Source: Balaenoptera acutorostrata
Lineage: Eukaryota; Chordata; Mammalia; Artiodactyla; Balaenopteridae
NCBI RefSeq assembly: GCF_949987535.1
Contig: NC_080064.1
Coordinates: 129,856,708 to 129,920,707, forward strand
DNA length: 64,000 nucleotides
Direction: 5' to 3'
The notes under the pieces are model-generated. The model had not been told where the DNA came from, searched no databases, and saw only the letters and a program-made list of their open reading frames with translations. Below, in pieces: positions 1-10,978 of this stretch. Positions within the stretch are counted from its first letter, which is position 1. Each line of letters begins with the position of its first letter. Position numbers and translations under genes: made by a program.

Positions 1-1040
1 TGCACTTTGGATACTGTGTTAGTCTGTACCACCTCAAGTTTTCCCTGTTTTACACTAATCTATTGGCTAGTGTTAGTCTGAGATCCTTTCTCACCTTTTC
101 AGGTAAAAAAACAAAAAACAAAAAAAAACAAAACTGATTCTTAAACTCCCTTTGAGGTCTCTTAACCAGTGAGTGGTTTCCAGCGCCCTGATTATCTAAA
201 TCAGTGATCTGCAAACTGGGGTATGCATTCACATACATAAAGAGTTTCCAGGAAGTACATATTAGTGCACAATTTCAAGAGGATCAATTTCTAGATTTTC
301 AATTTCTGTTTAAACTCGTTCCTCATTGATATGGGTGAGAACATGTTTGCTCAAGCTGAGTTTTCCTGGACCACTAATTATCCTTGTCCAACTTAATGAA
401 AGAAAAACTCACCTCTCATCCATTCTAAACTTACTTCAATGCATTGCCCCAGAGTGTTAAAAAAACAAAACAAAACCCCAGGGCACTAAAAATGCCACAA
501 TTAAATATTGTGTTTGTGATAAGAAAGTGAGTGTCTCTAATGAACTAGGGAAAAGAATATTCACAAATCAGGTGGTTTCCAATTCTTTGCTTTCTACAAA
601 ATTGAAGATGTTAGTTGATGGATCATTAAGAATCATTTTTAGCGAACAATAACTGTTGACTGCTACTGATATAATCCCCCTTTCAGTTCTATCCACTTCC
701 TTATATGAATGCAGTTTTTCAATATTTATACCTATAAAAAATAAAAACATTAGCTTACACTAGCAGTAATATCCATCCAAGAATACAGAAACAAATTGAA
801 AAAATAAAATAACCTCATCTGTTTTATCAAGATATGCATTTGCAATAAAATTTTATTCCATTGAATATCTATCAAAATGTGTAATATATTTGCATTGTTT
901 TGACCAATTCTATAGTAATACTATATAGAATAATGATTCAATTTAAAATAGACTTTTAACACCTAGAACCTTATGCTAGTACATAAAACAAAATTTTTAA
1001 ATGGCTGTTTTTACTTTCTTTCTTTTTCTTTTTCCTTAAG
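1..1040. other. AT-rich intergenic DNA, nothing assigned
   Basis: No gene or confidently named repeat is seen. The stretch is AT-rich with short A-rich runs near 105-135 and 460-480. A C+T-rich run at about 1013-1036 immediately precedes the PSME3IP1 retropseudogene. The sequence AAAATTTTTAAATGG near 987 loosely resembles the AAAATTTTAATG that follows the pseudogene poly(A), so it may be a decayed target-site duplication; this is tentative. Confidence 0.5.
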
Positions 1041-1178
1041 AGTGAGCGGCGCTTGCGGTGGCGGTTTGGGGTGGGCGCCGCCAAGGTGAGGGGGTCTCGC
1101 CTCCTGCACGCTGGTAGACTGATTGTTCCATTATGGATGGAGGGAATGATGGTAACCTTGTTATCAAAAAGAGGTTTG

Positions 1179-1485
1179 GGGGCTTCCTTGGTGGCGCAGT
1201 GGTTGAGAATCTGCCTGCTAATGCAGGGGACACGGGTTCGAGCCCTGGTCTGGGAAGATCCCACATGCCACGGAGCAGCTGGGCCCGTGAGCCACAACTA
1301 CTGAGCCTGCGCGTCTGGAGCGTGTGCTTCGCAACAAGAGAGGCCGCGATAGTGAGAGGCCCGCGCTCCGCGATGAAGAGTGGCCCCCGCTTGCCGCAAC
1401 TAGAGAAAGCCCTCGCACAGAAACGAAGACCCAACACAGCCAAAAATAAATATAAATATAAATAAATAAAAGATTACTATTTTAA
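1179..1485 (+). mobile_element. CHR-type tRNA-derived SINE in the pseudogene CDS
   Basis: A head with GGCTTCCTTGGTGGCGCAG and B box GGTTCGAGCCC is followed by the CHR body and an AAATAAATATAAAT-type tail. The target-site duplication is AAAAAGAGGTTTG at 1166-1178 against AAAAAAAAGGTTTG ending at 1498. The insertion splits codon 15 of the PSME3IP1 retrocopy, so it is younger than that copy. Confidence 0.9.
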
Positions 1486-2361
1486 AAAAAAAGGTTTGTG
1501 TCTGAGGCAGAATTAGATGAATGGCGCAAAGGAGGCAAGAAGAATGGGAGAAAGTTCAAAAACCTGAAGATCCAGAAGAATGCCCAGAGGAGGTTTATGA
1601 CCCTCGGTCTCTAGATGAAAGGCTACAGGAACAGAAAGATAGGAAGCAGCAGGAGTATGAAGAACAGTTCAAATTCAAAAACATGGTAAGAGGCTTAGAC
1701 GAAGATGAGACCAACTTCCTTGATGAGGTTTCTCGGCAGCAGGAACTAATAGAAAAGCAGCGAAGAGAAGAACTGACAGAACTGAAGGAATACGGAAGTA
1801 ATCTCAACAAGGTTGGAATTTCTCAAGAAAACAAGAAGGAAGTGGAGAAGAAAGTGGCTGTGAAACCCACAGAAACCAAGACCAAGTTCTCCCAGGCAAA
1901 GCTGTTGGCAGGAGCTGTGAAGCATAAGAGCTCAGAGAGTGGCAACGGTGTGAAAAGACTGAAATCGGACCCTGACCCAGATGACAAGAATCAAGAAGCC
2001 CCGTCCTGCGTGTCTCTTGGAAGCACATCTCCGAGTGGTCCCTCCATCCACTGCCCCTCCGCTGCCATCTGTATCGGCATCCTCCCAGGTTTGGGCGCCT
2101 ACTCTGGGAGCAGCGACTCTGAGTCCAGCTCAGACAGCGAAGGCACCATCAACGCCACCGGCAAGATGGTCTCCTCCATCTTCCGAACCAACACCTTCCT
2201 CGAGGCCCCCTAGTTCCTCTGTTCTTACCACAGGGAGCTCCTCCCCAAGAGTAGACTGGACAGTTTGTTCTGCCTACAGGCATTACCTCCCACAGAAAAG
2301 TCCCTTGCCTGCTCCCTGTGCACACCATGACATTTTTAACCTCATCTAAAAATGTTCCAGA

Positions 2362-2696
2362 GGGCTTCCCTGGTGGCGCAGTGGTTGAGAGTCTGCCTGC
2401 CAATGCAGGGGACGCGGGTTCAAGCCCTGGTCTGGGAAGATCCCACGTGCCGCGGAGCTACTGGGTCCGTGAGCCACAGCTACTGAGCCTGCGCGTCTGG
2501 AGCCTGTGCTCCGCAACAAGAGAGGCCGCGATGGTGAAGAGGCCCACGCACCACGATGAGGGGTGGCCCCTGGTTGCCACAACTAGAGAAAGCCCTCACA
2601 CAGAAACGAAGACCCAACACAGCCATAAATAAATAAATAAATAAATTTTTAAAAAACAAACAAACAAAAAAAAACTTTGTATACAATTAAAAAAAA
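2362..2696 (+). mobile_element. CHR-type tRNA-derived SINE in the pseudogene 3' UTR
   Basis: It starts GGGCTTCCCTGGTGGCGCAG and has the full CHR body. The tail is long and A-rich with AAATAAATAAAT, then A runs and a short non-A patch (CTTTGTATACAATT). The TSD is AAAAATGTTCCAGA (ending 2361) against AAAAATGTGCCAGA (2697-2710). It is the second independent SINE hit in the same retropseudogene. Confidence 0.9.
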
Positions 2697-3118
2697 AAAA
2701 ATGTGCCAGAATCCACTTGTGGCCCGACTTGTGTTTGTTTCCTCTTTCTACTCCAGTACAGATTCCCAAACCTGTCCCACGGCCTCTGTCCTCACTGATG
2801 TAGTAGGGCAGAAGTCAGGGCCCAGCAGAAACTCCACTAAAAATGCCCTGGGAAGATAGGTACCAAGCGGCTTGCAGAGGGTTTGGGTTCTGTTGCTTTC
2901 TTGTTTTTTTTAGTTTTTGTTTCTTTTTTTTTTTCCTTTCCCAACACCACAAAGAAGCAAGGACAGTTATTGAACAGGTATCATTTAAACATTCTATTCT
3001 AGACGAAGGCGCCATTTGATTATACTGCGTTGTGGAGTGTGCAGGGGGGAGAGAAGGTCCCAGGTGATGGAATGGCGCACTGCCCTGGAACTAACTTATT
3101 CTTGATGTTGTGTGACTA

Positions 3119-3176
3119 AGTAAAGATTCTAAACTACAAAAAAAAAAAAAAAAAAAAAAGAAAAAAGAAAAAAAAA
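3119..3176 (+). other. Poly(A) signal variant and poly(A) tail of the retrocopy
   Basis: AGTAAA at 3119-3124 is a known weaker variant of AATAAA and lies 13 bp before an A tract starting at 3138. The tract has later G substitutions. It is the 3' mark of reverse-transcribed mRNA. Confidence 0.75.
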
Positions 3177-3180
3177 TTTT

Positions 3181-4020
3181 AATGTATTTTAAGAGAATTA
3201 TGATAATAATCAAAATATGTGATCCATAGTATTTTATATTTAGATAAAATTCTGTGGGAGTAGTAAAATGAAATTTTTATTTCAAGGAGAAAAAAATGTA
3301 AAATTTCTGACCATTAAAAAAGAAATGTTCATGCAATTTTTTAATATTTAATCACTATAATATTAAAATTCAACTGGATATGGTGAAAAGAATGATATAA
3401 TAATTTTGTATTTACTGAGATTTTCCTTTATTAAAAACATATTTTGTTTTACTTCATTGAGAATAATTATAATAGCTACTTTAAAATCATTGTCTGTTAG
3501 TTCCAACATCCATTTAATCTCAGCGTCTGATCTGCTTCATGTTCTTTTCTTTTGAGAATATGCTTTATTTCCTTGTTCCTTCATGTGAAACATAACTTGG
3601 AATTCTATGCCGAACATTATGAATGCCATAGTGTGGAAAATATGGATTCTGTTATTTTTCTCCAAAGAGGAAATTTGTTTTAGCAGGTATTTTTCCTTGG
3701 CTGGGCTTGAATTGCAAACTCTGTTTCTTCTATGGCAACTTGGGTCTCTTCAGATCTTTTTCATCTTTAGCTAGTTGCTTTGAGTCTGCTCTGCCCATGC
3801 GTAGTTCAGGAGTCCAGTCAGAGATGTGGATAGATAGCATTTGGGGGTCCCCACTCTGGTTCTTACCTTCCAGAATTTACCCACGCTCTTTAGTATTAAA
3901 GTTAGTAAGTTTCCTAACTTCAATTTTCTTATTCTCCAGGCCTGAAAGATTGCAAGTTTTGTCACATGTGCTGTTGCCGCATGCAGGCTGTACTTAGCCT
4001 CAAGCTAAATGCCGCAGAGA
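3181..4020. repeat. Probable old LINE relic, AT-rich
   Basis: AT-rich sequence. From about 3490 the text (CTGTTAGTTCCAACATCC, then GGCTGGGCTTGAATTGCAAACTC) resembles a repeat common in mammals that I associate with the 3' region of old L1 families. Subfamily and orientation are not assigned. No open coding frame of note. Confidence 0.4.
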
Positions 4021-4132
4021 CAGAAATTTATTTATTTAATTCAGTCTTCCCTCTCCAAACAAGTATGAACTTTCCACCAGAGTTGGTATACTTCTGCTTG
4101 CTCTCCAGTACCTTCAGATACTGATTTTCTGG

Positions 4133-4170
4133 TTTTTTGGTTTGGTTTGGTTTGGTTTGGTTTGGTTTGG
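4133..4170. repeat. (TTTGG)n microsatellite
   Basis: About seven uninterrupted TTTGG units, preceded by a short T run. It is a simple tandem repeat. Confidence 0.95.
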
Positions 4171-5613
4171 TGTTAGGTCCAGACTTTGCAGCTATTTTCT
4201 ATGTGGATGGAAGTTGAGTGGTCATCCAGTAGAGTCTTAGTCATCATACCTGAAACCAGAACCCAATTTTGTTTTAAAATGTTAATCAGCATTTATGATA
4301 AGCTAGGAATGCTATCCTTTGCCATTATTTAAGCTAATGACAAAAAAAAAATTTAGACATCAACCTTATAATGTAAAAGGATGTTCTTTTTTTTTTTCAA
4401 AATTACTTTAAGGGTGTTATATCAGAAACCTCTTCTGTGCAACTTCAGATCCTCTCAGCCTCACTTGACTCTTGCTCTAGCCACCATTGTGGCCACCAGT
4501 TTTACACAGGTAAAACCTGACAGTGTCTCATCTCATGCCTATGCCAAGTGCCTCTTGCCTCCCATCCCGTTGACCATGAGGCATGGGATGGTGTAGGACC
4601 CAACATGGAGCCCACACATGCATGACCCAGAGTTTGGGGAAGTTAAGACTCTGTGGGTGGAACTTTGACAGGTGGTAGATGGAAACCAGTGAATAAATTT
4701 TCTTTCTCCCCCAAGAATAACAATCTAGGTTTGAAAAGCCGGTCCAGCAGAATCAAGCAGGTACTCATACGGAGTAAAAGACAACTCAGTGATGAGTTGT
4801 TTTGTTGGCTTTCCCTCTATTCTTGGCTCACATCGCTTTCCCCTCACTCCTTTCCTCCCCCAAGATAGCATGTAACGCAGTCATAGCGTGGAAGCTTTGT
4901 TTTCTGGGGTAGCCAAGTTAAGAAAGAAGTATGTGAACCTCACCTTTAGTTCCAAGGGCAAAGATTCAGAGTCATCTTCTCATCACATATGATTTCTGGT
5001 CTTCTAAACTCTCCTTCCACTCTGACCTACAGCAGCTCTAACCAACCTAGTCTCACCCTGCTCTGAAACGCCCTCAAGTTTCAGTGATCCACTCTGCTCA
5101 TCATGAGAGATTTTATATCTGACCTATGACTTTGGAGGAAACAGAACATCTTCCAGGTCCAGAGCTACTAGAAGGGCTACATCCTAAAGACATAGCGGAG
5201 CCTTGAACCCTGACTCCTCAGTCTTTCTTTTTTCCTGTTTTCAAAAATGTTCCCCTTCTATCTTATTTGTGAGACAAAGAATAAAGCATCTGTGGTAAAT
5301 GTACAAAAAAAGGAAGCTGGCATTCAAACTGCACATGTTCCATCAGACAAGCTCTTTTTAATACTTTAGCAATTTCCTGTTGTTGATCATGTGAGTTTCA
5401 ATAGCTACATTCAGCTATTTTGTTGACGAGACAAACAGCAGAATCAGAACCAAAGAGTGAACAATGAAGAGAAGCAAATTATACTCCAGTATAAGGAAGA
5501 ACTTTCTAATGATTGGTGCAGTTAAACAAGCAGAGCAGAGAGAATGACTGCATTATGGGATGTAAGAGCCACACGGAGAGGTTTTATAACTACCTGTTTG
5601 GAATGTTTTGGGG
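4171..5613. other. Unassigned, apparently unique DNA
   Basis: No coding signal, named repeat or structured element was recognised. Short open frames (for example 71 codons at 4381 and 4653) show no recognisable domain. Confidence 0.5.
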
Positions 5614-5750
5614 CAGTGATACTCAAGCTTGAGCCCCCAGAATTTCTGATTTAATCATTTGAGGTAGCTTGAGAATTTGCATTTCTAACAAGTGTCCAGG
5701 TAATGCTAATAATGCTGGCCTCAGGACCATACTTTGAGAGCTACTGTAGG
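5614..5750 (+). mobile_element. MER5A-like hAT (Charlie) MITE
   Basis: It begins CAGTGATACTCAAGC and ends CTTTGAGAGCTACTG, the imperfect terminal inverted repeats of MER5A. The internal GAGAATTTGCATTTCTAACAAG is also diagnostic. It is non-autonomous and lacks transposase. Confidence 0.85.
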
Positions 5751-5784
5751 GACATTCTGATTAGATAACCCCTAAATTGAGATG

Positions 5785-5900
5785 CAGGAGAATGTAGCAG
5801 TTAAGGGCAAAAGCTTTAAAATCAGATTAGACCTAAATTTGCACTTCAGTTCCTTTATATTCTGACTGTGGGTATTTAAGCAGGTTTCCTCATCTGTAGA
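5785..5900 (+). repeat. MIR SINE, 5' portion (split by Tigger1)
   Basis: Ancient tRNA-derived MIR, ending in the typical GGTTTCCTCATCTGTA. The rest of the same MIR appears to resume at 8289, after the Tigger1 element. Confidence 0.75.
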
Positions 5901-8288
5901 CAGGCACACCTCATTTTATTGTGCTTCACTTTATTGCACCTCACATATATTCCATGTTTTACAAACTGAAGGTTTGTAGCAACCCTGCATAAAGCAAGTC
6001 TATGATGCTATTTTTCCAACAGCATTTGTTCACTTCATGTCTCTGTATCACATTTTGGTAATTCTCACAATATTTCAGACTTTTAAATTATTATTGTATT
6101 TGTTATGGTGATCTGCGATGATTGATCTTTGATATTACTATTGTAATTGTTTGGGGGCACCACAAATCGTGCCCCTATAAGACAGCCAATTTAATGGATA
6201 AATGTTGTGTGTGTTCTGACTGCTCCACCCACCAGCCTTCCCCTGTCTCTCTCCTGCTTCTTGGGCCTTCCTATTCCTTGAGACACAACAGTATTGAAAT
6301 TAGGCCAATGAGTAACCTTTGCGATGGCCTCTAAGTGTTCAAGTGAAAGGAAGCGTCACACATCTCTCACTGTAAATCAAAAGGTAGAAGTGCTTAAGCT
6401 TAGTGAGGAAGACATCTCAAAAGCTGAGATAGACCAAGAGCTAGGTCTCTTGTGCCAATTAGCCAAGTTGTGAATGCAAAGGAAAAGTTCTTGAAGGAAA
6501 TTAAAAGTGCTACTCCAGTGAACATATGAATGATAAGAAATAAATAGCCCTGTCGCTGATATGGAGAAAATTTTAGTGTTCTGGATAGAAGATTAAACCA
6601 GCCACAATATTCCCTTAAGCCAAAGTCTAATCCAGAGCAAGGCCCCAACTCTCTTCAGTTCTATGAAGGCTGAGAGAGGTGAGGAAGAAAAGTCTGAAGC
6701 TAGCAGAGGTTCCTTCAAGGAAACTAGGTTAACCATGAGGATTAAGGAAATAAGCTGTCTTCATAACACAAAAGTGCTAGGTGAAGTAGCAAGTGCTGAT
6801 GTAGAACCTGCAGCAAGTTATCCAGAGGAGGTAGCTAACATAATGAATGAAGGTGGCTACACTAAACAACAGATTTTCAATGTAGATGAATTAGCTTTCT
6901 ATTGGAGAGAAGAGGCCATCTAAGACTTTCATAGATAGAGAGAAGTCAGTGCTTGGCTTCAAAGCTTCAAAGGACAGGCTGACTCTCTTGCCAGGAGCTA
7001 ATGCAGCTGGTGCCTTTAAGTTGAAGTCAGTGCTTATTTACCATTCTGAAAATCCTAGGGCCCTTAAGAATTACGCTAAATCTACTCTGCCTGTGCTCTG
7101 TGAATGGGACCACAAAACCTGGATGACAGCACATCTGTTTATAACATGGTTTACTGAATATCTTAAGCCCCCCTATTGAGACCTACTGCTCAGAAAAAAA
7201 AAAAAAAAAATCCTTTCAAAGTATTACTGCTCATTGACAATGCACCTGGTCACCCAAGAGCTCTGATGGAGATGTACAATGAAATTAATGTTGTTTTCAT
7301 GTCTAACACAACATCCATTCTTCAGCCCATGGATCAAGGAGACATTTCAAATTTCAAGTCTTAGCGTTTAAGAAATACATTTTGTAAGGTGATAGCTGCC
7401 CTAAATAAGGATTCCTCTGATGGATCTGAGCAAAGTCGATTGAAAACCTTCTGGTAAGGATTCACCATTCTAGATGCCATTAAGAAAATTCATGATTCAT
7501 GGGAAAAGGTCAAAAATATGAACATGAACAGTAGTTTGGAAGAAGTTGATTCCAATCCTCATGGATGACTTTGAGGGGTTCAAAACTCCAGTGGAGGAAG
7601 TACCTGAAGATGTGGTGGAAACAGTAAAAGAAATGGAGCTTGAAGCTGTAACTGAATTGTTGTAATCTCATGATAAAACTTTAACAGATGAGGAATTGCT
7701 TCAGATGAGCAGAGGAGGTGGTTTCTTGAGATGGAAGCTACTCTGGTGAAGACTAGTGAAATGACAGCAGAGGATTTAGAATAGTACATAAACAGTTGAT
7801 AAAGAAGCAGTAGGTCTTGAGAGTAGTGACTCCAATTTTGAAAGAAGTTCTATTGTGGGTAAAATGCTATCAAATAGCATTGATGCTACAGAGAAATCAT
7901 TTGTGAAAAGAAGAGTCAATCGATGCAGCAAACATCGTTGTCTTATTTTAAGAAAGCACCACACCCACCCCAACCTTCAGCAACCACCACCCTGATCACT
8001 CAGCAGCCATCAATATTGAGGCAAGACCCTCCACCCGCAAAACGACTATGACTCACTGAAGACTCAGATGATGGTTATCATTTTTTAGCAATAAAGTATT
8101 TTTAATTAGGCATTTACATTGATTTTTTTAGACATAATTCTATTGCACTCTGAATAGATTTCAGTATGGTGTAAACATAACTTCTTTATGCACTGGGAAA
8201 CCAAAAAATTTATGTGACTCTCTTTGTTGCGATATTCCCTTTATTGGGGTTGTCTGGAACCAAACCCATAATATCTGAGGTATGCCTG
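5901..8288 (+). mobile_element. Near full-length Tigger1 (pogo/Tc1-mariner) transposon
   Basis: The element opens with CAGGCACACCTCATTTTATT and closes with AGGTATGCCTG, the Tigger1 terminal inverted repeats. Its 2.39 kb is close to the roughly 2.4 kb of the complete family. The 5' untranslated region, a single transposase gene and the 3' region are all present in order. Tigger1 is cut-and-paste and duplicates a TA target; the flanking dinucleotides here (GA and TG) no longer show a clear TA. The insertion lies in a MIR, consistent with the great age of the family. It is inactive because the transposase frame is broken at several sites. Confidence 0.93.
6324..8076 (+). pseudogene. Broken Tigger1 transposase
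   Basis: Tigger transposases have an N-terminal CENP-B-like helix-turn-helix DNA-binding region and a C-terminal DDE/DDD catalytic domain. The ATG at 6324 opens MASKCSSERKRHTS, the expected DNA-binding start. The catalytic region survives in pieces: [10 protein letters not shown] (first Asp, usual Thr after DE replaced by Leu) near 6880-6905, [13 protein letters not shown] (second Asp) near 7225-7262, and ILQPMDQG (third Asp) near 7318-7342. Internal stops and indels break the frame, including an expanded A run at 7193-7210. The gene cannot make a full transposase. CENP-B and TIGD genes are domesticated relatives, but nothing here suggests domestication. Confidence 0.9.
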
Positions 8289-8345
8289 TGATTGGAAAAT
8301 CGATAAGACTCACTGCGTAATTGCAGGGAATAAATATATTAAAAG
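8289..8345 (+). repeat. MIR SINE, 3' portion (continuation)
   Basis: The text after Tigger1 (ACTCACTGCGTAATTGCAGG, then GAATAAATATATTAAAAGC) loosely matches the MIR segment that should follow CATCTGTA. This supports insertion of Tigger1 into one MIR. Confidence 0.5.
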
Positions 8346-10214
8346 CAAAGTAGCCATTAATATCCTTCGTTGTCTGCAAGGAGCCATAATATGCCCTCCT
8401 ATTTAGCTATCATCACTATAGGAATAAATCCCTTTCCTTTTCAGAATAAGGACACCTATTTCCAGAGCAGAAGCAGGGACACCCAGCTACAGCAATAATC
8501 TATATATACCATGTGTCAGGAAATCTCATTGAGACCCATTTTTCCCCCCAGGAACGCTATATCAGCATGTAAACATCACCTCAATTAAACCAACTTTCTG
8601 GAAAAAAATGGCTTCCCCTGTGCTAACAAATTAAAATAATCACCTGTCTACTCAAGAAAGTCAATATTGACCACTACAGAGGAATCACTATAACCAAATG
8701 AGGTTTTCTAAAAATAAAAATGAAGTGCTATTTAGGATACCACACATAAACCAAATTTTCCTTTGAAGGGAAAAATCCAATAAAATCATTCTCCTTTTGA
8801 CGTCACTGGGCATTCCAGATGGTTCTGGGAGCCTAAAAGCATCTCTGCTGACTGTAAAGGAAAACCTCAACAAATGGGATTGGTCAATCACATCCTTCAA
8901 ATGCGTTTGCTCACTGAATGTCCACGCCAGCCTTTCCAAGCAGGAGAACTGAATTTGTGATTTATTCCCCACGCTGACCTCCCATCAACAAAGGGCAGGC
9001 AATCCCCTATGGACCAAAAACAGCCATTTGACTCACATTCTGGACTTCATAACAAGAGCATTTGGATAGGTAAGGCCTCAGGGGACAAAGAAAACAAAAA
9101 TAGAAAGCAAAAAGAGCTGGCTCGGAAAGAAATGAGATCACCAAACAACTACAGGCCGACTCTTGTCCCCGCAGTTTCTTGCTGAAGCACACAAATTGAA
9201 ATTTCTCTCTTCCATGAACCCTCCCCATTCCCATGGGGATCAGACAGCTGAGGGAAGCCCTCACCAAGACAGTTATCTCTATGGAGATAGAGAAGGTTCT
9301 AGGAACTATGAAAGCCCGAGAGAGATTTCTACTACTTGTGAAGGCCGTTCAGCTGAGAATAGGGAAAGCTGGCATCCACTTAGTTAACACGGAGGACGAA
9401 CCATTTGTCAGACAGGATGACAGGCACCTGTGGTGGGAAGTCCACACCTGGCTCTGCCTTCAGGAAAGCCAGTCAGTATGGGAGCTTGAAGCACATTTGG
9501 TTACTAGAGGCGTGGAGCATTGTGTGTGTCTCTTTAGGAGAAGGTACAGAGAAACCTGAGAGGAGGCCTGCTGATTTCCACACAATAGGAGTGAAAACAG
9601 AAGGAACAAGCACCCCAGTTTCTTCCTCAGAACCTTGGAGAACAGCAGCTACCTGGAGCATCCCCTTCAGGTAGTATCTATGGGGGAGCGAACCCAGCCC
9701 CAAACATCTAGGGAGCCAGTCGCCTGAGAAACAGCATGAAAGAGGGAAGCAAATCTGGGTTTTTTTTTATAACCTGTGGGTATTTCCACTTCCCAAAGTG
9801 GAGCTCAAAAGTCATGGCAGCAGGAGAATATAGTATCTCACATTTGTTTAACACTGAGGACTTTACCGAAAGCCTCCATGTCCAACTGAAGAAATGTTTA
9901 TGACACACCTAACGGAAGTCAAGCAGTGTACTAGGCACTTCCAGAGCTATTGCTTTGTGATAATTTTGATATCCACCCTGTTAGCTAGTTATTATTGTCA
10001 GGAAGTGAATCGGAGAAATCATGGGTTTGGTTCAAATTCAGACGTCTAAAGAGTATCAGTGGAATTAAATTTTTGGTTAAAACTATTAAATCTCCTATAT
10101 TCATTATGTTGCCTCCAAGCCATTTGCCCATGGGCAACCTCAGAGGGGAACATCTCTTTAGAGTAGATGTCATTAATAGTTGGACTCTCATACTGCAACC
10201 TGAAGAGACAGTGA
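8346..10214. other. Unassigned DNA with a weak MIR-like patch
   Basis: No gene was recognised. The longest open frame (108 codons, 9233-9559, plus) matches no family I know and lacks supporting signals. Near 9899-10010 the text GTACTAGGCACTTCCAGAGC and the following bases weakly resemble an antisense MIR. Confidence 0.45.
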
Positions 10215-10288
10215 GAGGAATTCACATTAATTGAGCATCTTGTGTGTGCTGAGCCCTTTCATACACTACCGGTAGAGCATACACTACC
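10215..10288 (-). repeat. MIR SINE, first part (split by MLT1)
   Basis: Antisense MIR text (ATTGAGCATCTTGTGTGTGC, then TTTCATACACTACC) stops at the MLT1 boundary and resumes after it at 12701. It is the outermost and oldest layer of the nest. Confidence 0.75.
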
Positions 10289-10503
10289 TGTATGGCCAAA
10301 GGCTGAATTGTGTCCCCACTAAATTCATATGTTAATGGCCTAACTTCAAGTATACCACAGAATGTGACTGTATTTGGAGATAGGGCCTTTACAGAAGTAA
10401 TCAAGGTAAAATGAGATCATATGGGTGTCCTCATAAGAAGAGGTTAGGTCTTTTGCCTCCTTAGGTAGGTTTATTCCTAGGTATTTTATTCTTTTTTTTT
10501 TTT

Positions 10504-10730
10504 AATATCTTTATTGGAGTATAATTGCTTTACAATGGTGTGTTAGTGTCTGCTTTATAACAGAATGAATCAGCTATACATATACATATATCCCCATATC
10601 TTCCCTCTCTTGCATCTCCCTCCCACCCTCCCTATCCCACTTCTCTAGGTGGTCACAAAACACCGAGCTGATCTCCCTGTGCTATGCAGCTGCTTCCCAC
10701 TAGCTATCTATTTTAAAAGGGCCTTACTTC
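10504..10730 (-). mobile_element. L1 3'-end segment carried as 3' transduction (inferred)
   Basis: On the minus strand this is a short L1 3' UTR of the same type as the element at 14369-14644 (GATCAGCTCGGTG, TATACTCCAATAAAG). It lies downstream of another L1's A tract with no TSD of its own. Read-through transcription is the simplest explanation; independent insertion is the alternative. Confidence 0.6.
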
Positions 10731-10978
10731 TTTTTTTTTTAATTAAAAATTTTTTTTGAATTTTTGAATTTTATTTATATTTTTATACAGCAGGTTCTTA
10801 TTAGTCATCCATTTTATACACATCAGTGTATGCATGTCAATCCCAATCTCCCAATTCATCACACCACCACCACCACCACCCCCACCTTGTGGCTTTCCCC
10901 CTTTGGTGTCCATACGTTTGTTCTCTACATCTGTGTCTCAATTTCTGCCCTGCAAACCAGGTCATCTGTAGCATTTTT

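Larger units (their letters stand above)
1041..3176 (+). pseudogene. PSME3IP1: Processed pseudogene of PSME3IP1 (FAM192A/NIP30)
   Basis: The parent is a nuclear protein of about 254 residues known to bind the proteasome activator PA28-gamma (PSME3). This copy has no introns. It runs from a GC-rich 5' UTR (1041-1132) through the ATG at 1133 (MDGGNDGNLVIKKRF) to the C-terminal [12 protein letters not shown] with a TAG stop at 2211-2213. A 3' UTR and an A tract at 3138-3176 follow, which marks an L1-mediated retrocopy. Two CHR SINEs break it: one in codon 15 (1179-1485) and one in the 3' UTR (2362-2696). A single base is missing near 1530: the codons for RRKRRQEE read CGC AAA GG AGG. This shifts the frame and creates a new ATG at 1521. 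From 1521 to 2213, 230 codons are open, including the acidic [14 protein letters not shown] segment, the KQRREEL coiled-coil-like region and a serine-rich tail. Its own promoter is not expected. Identity is strong; function is very unlikely. Confidence 0.93.

Noticed and set aside
1133..1465. 110-codon frame starting at the true PSME3IP1 ATG
   Set aside because: Only the first 15 codons are PSME3IP1; the rest is translated SINE.
9233..9559. 108-codon plus-strand frame that might be a gene
   Set aside because: No recognisable domain, no supporting promoter, splice or poly(A) context, and overlapping frames of similar length on both strands.
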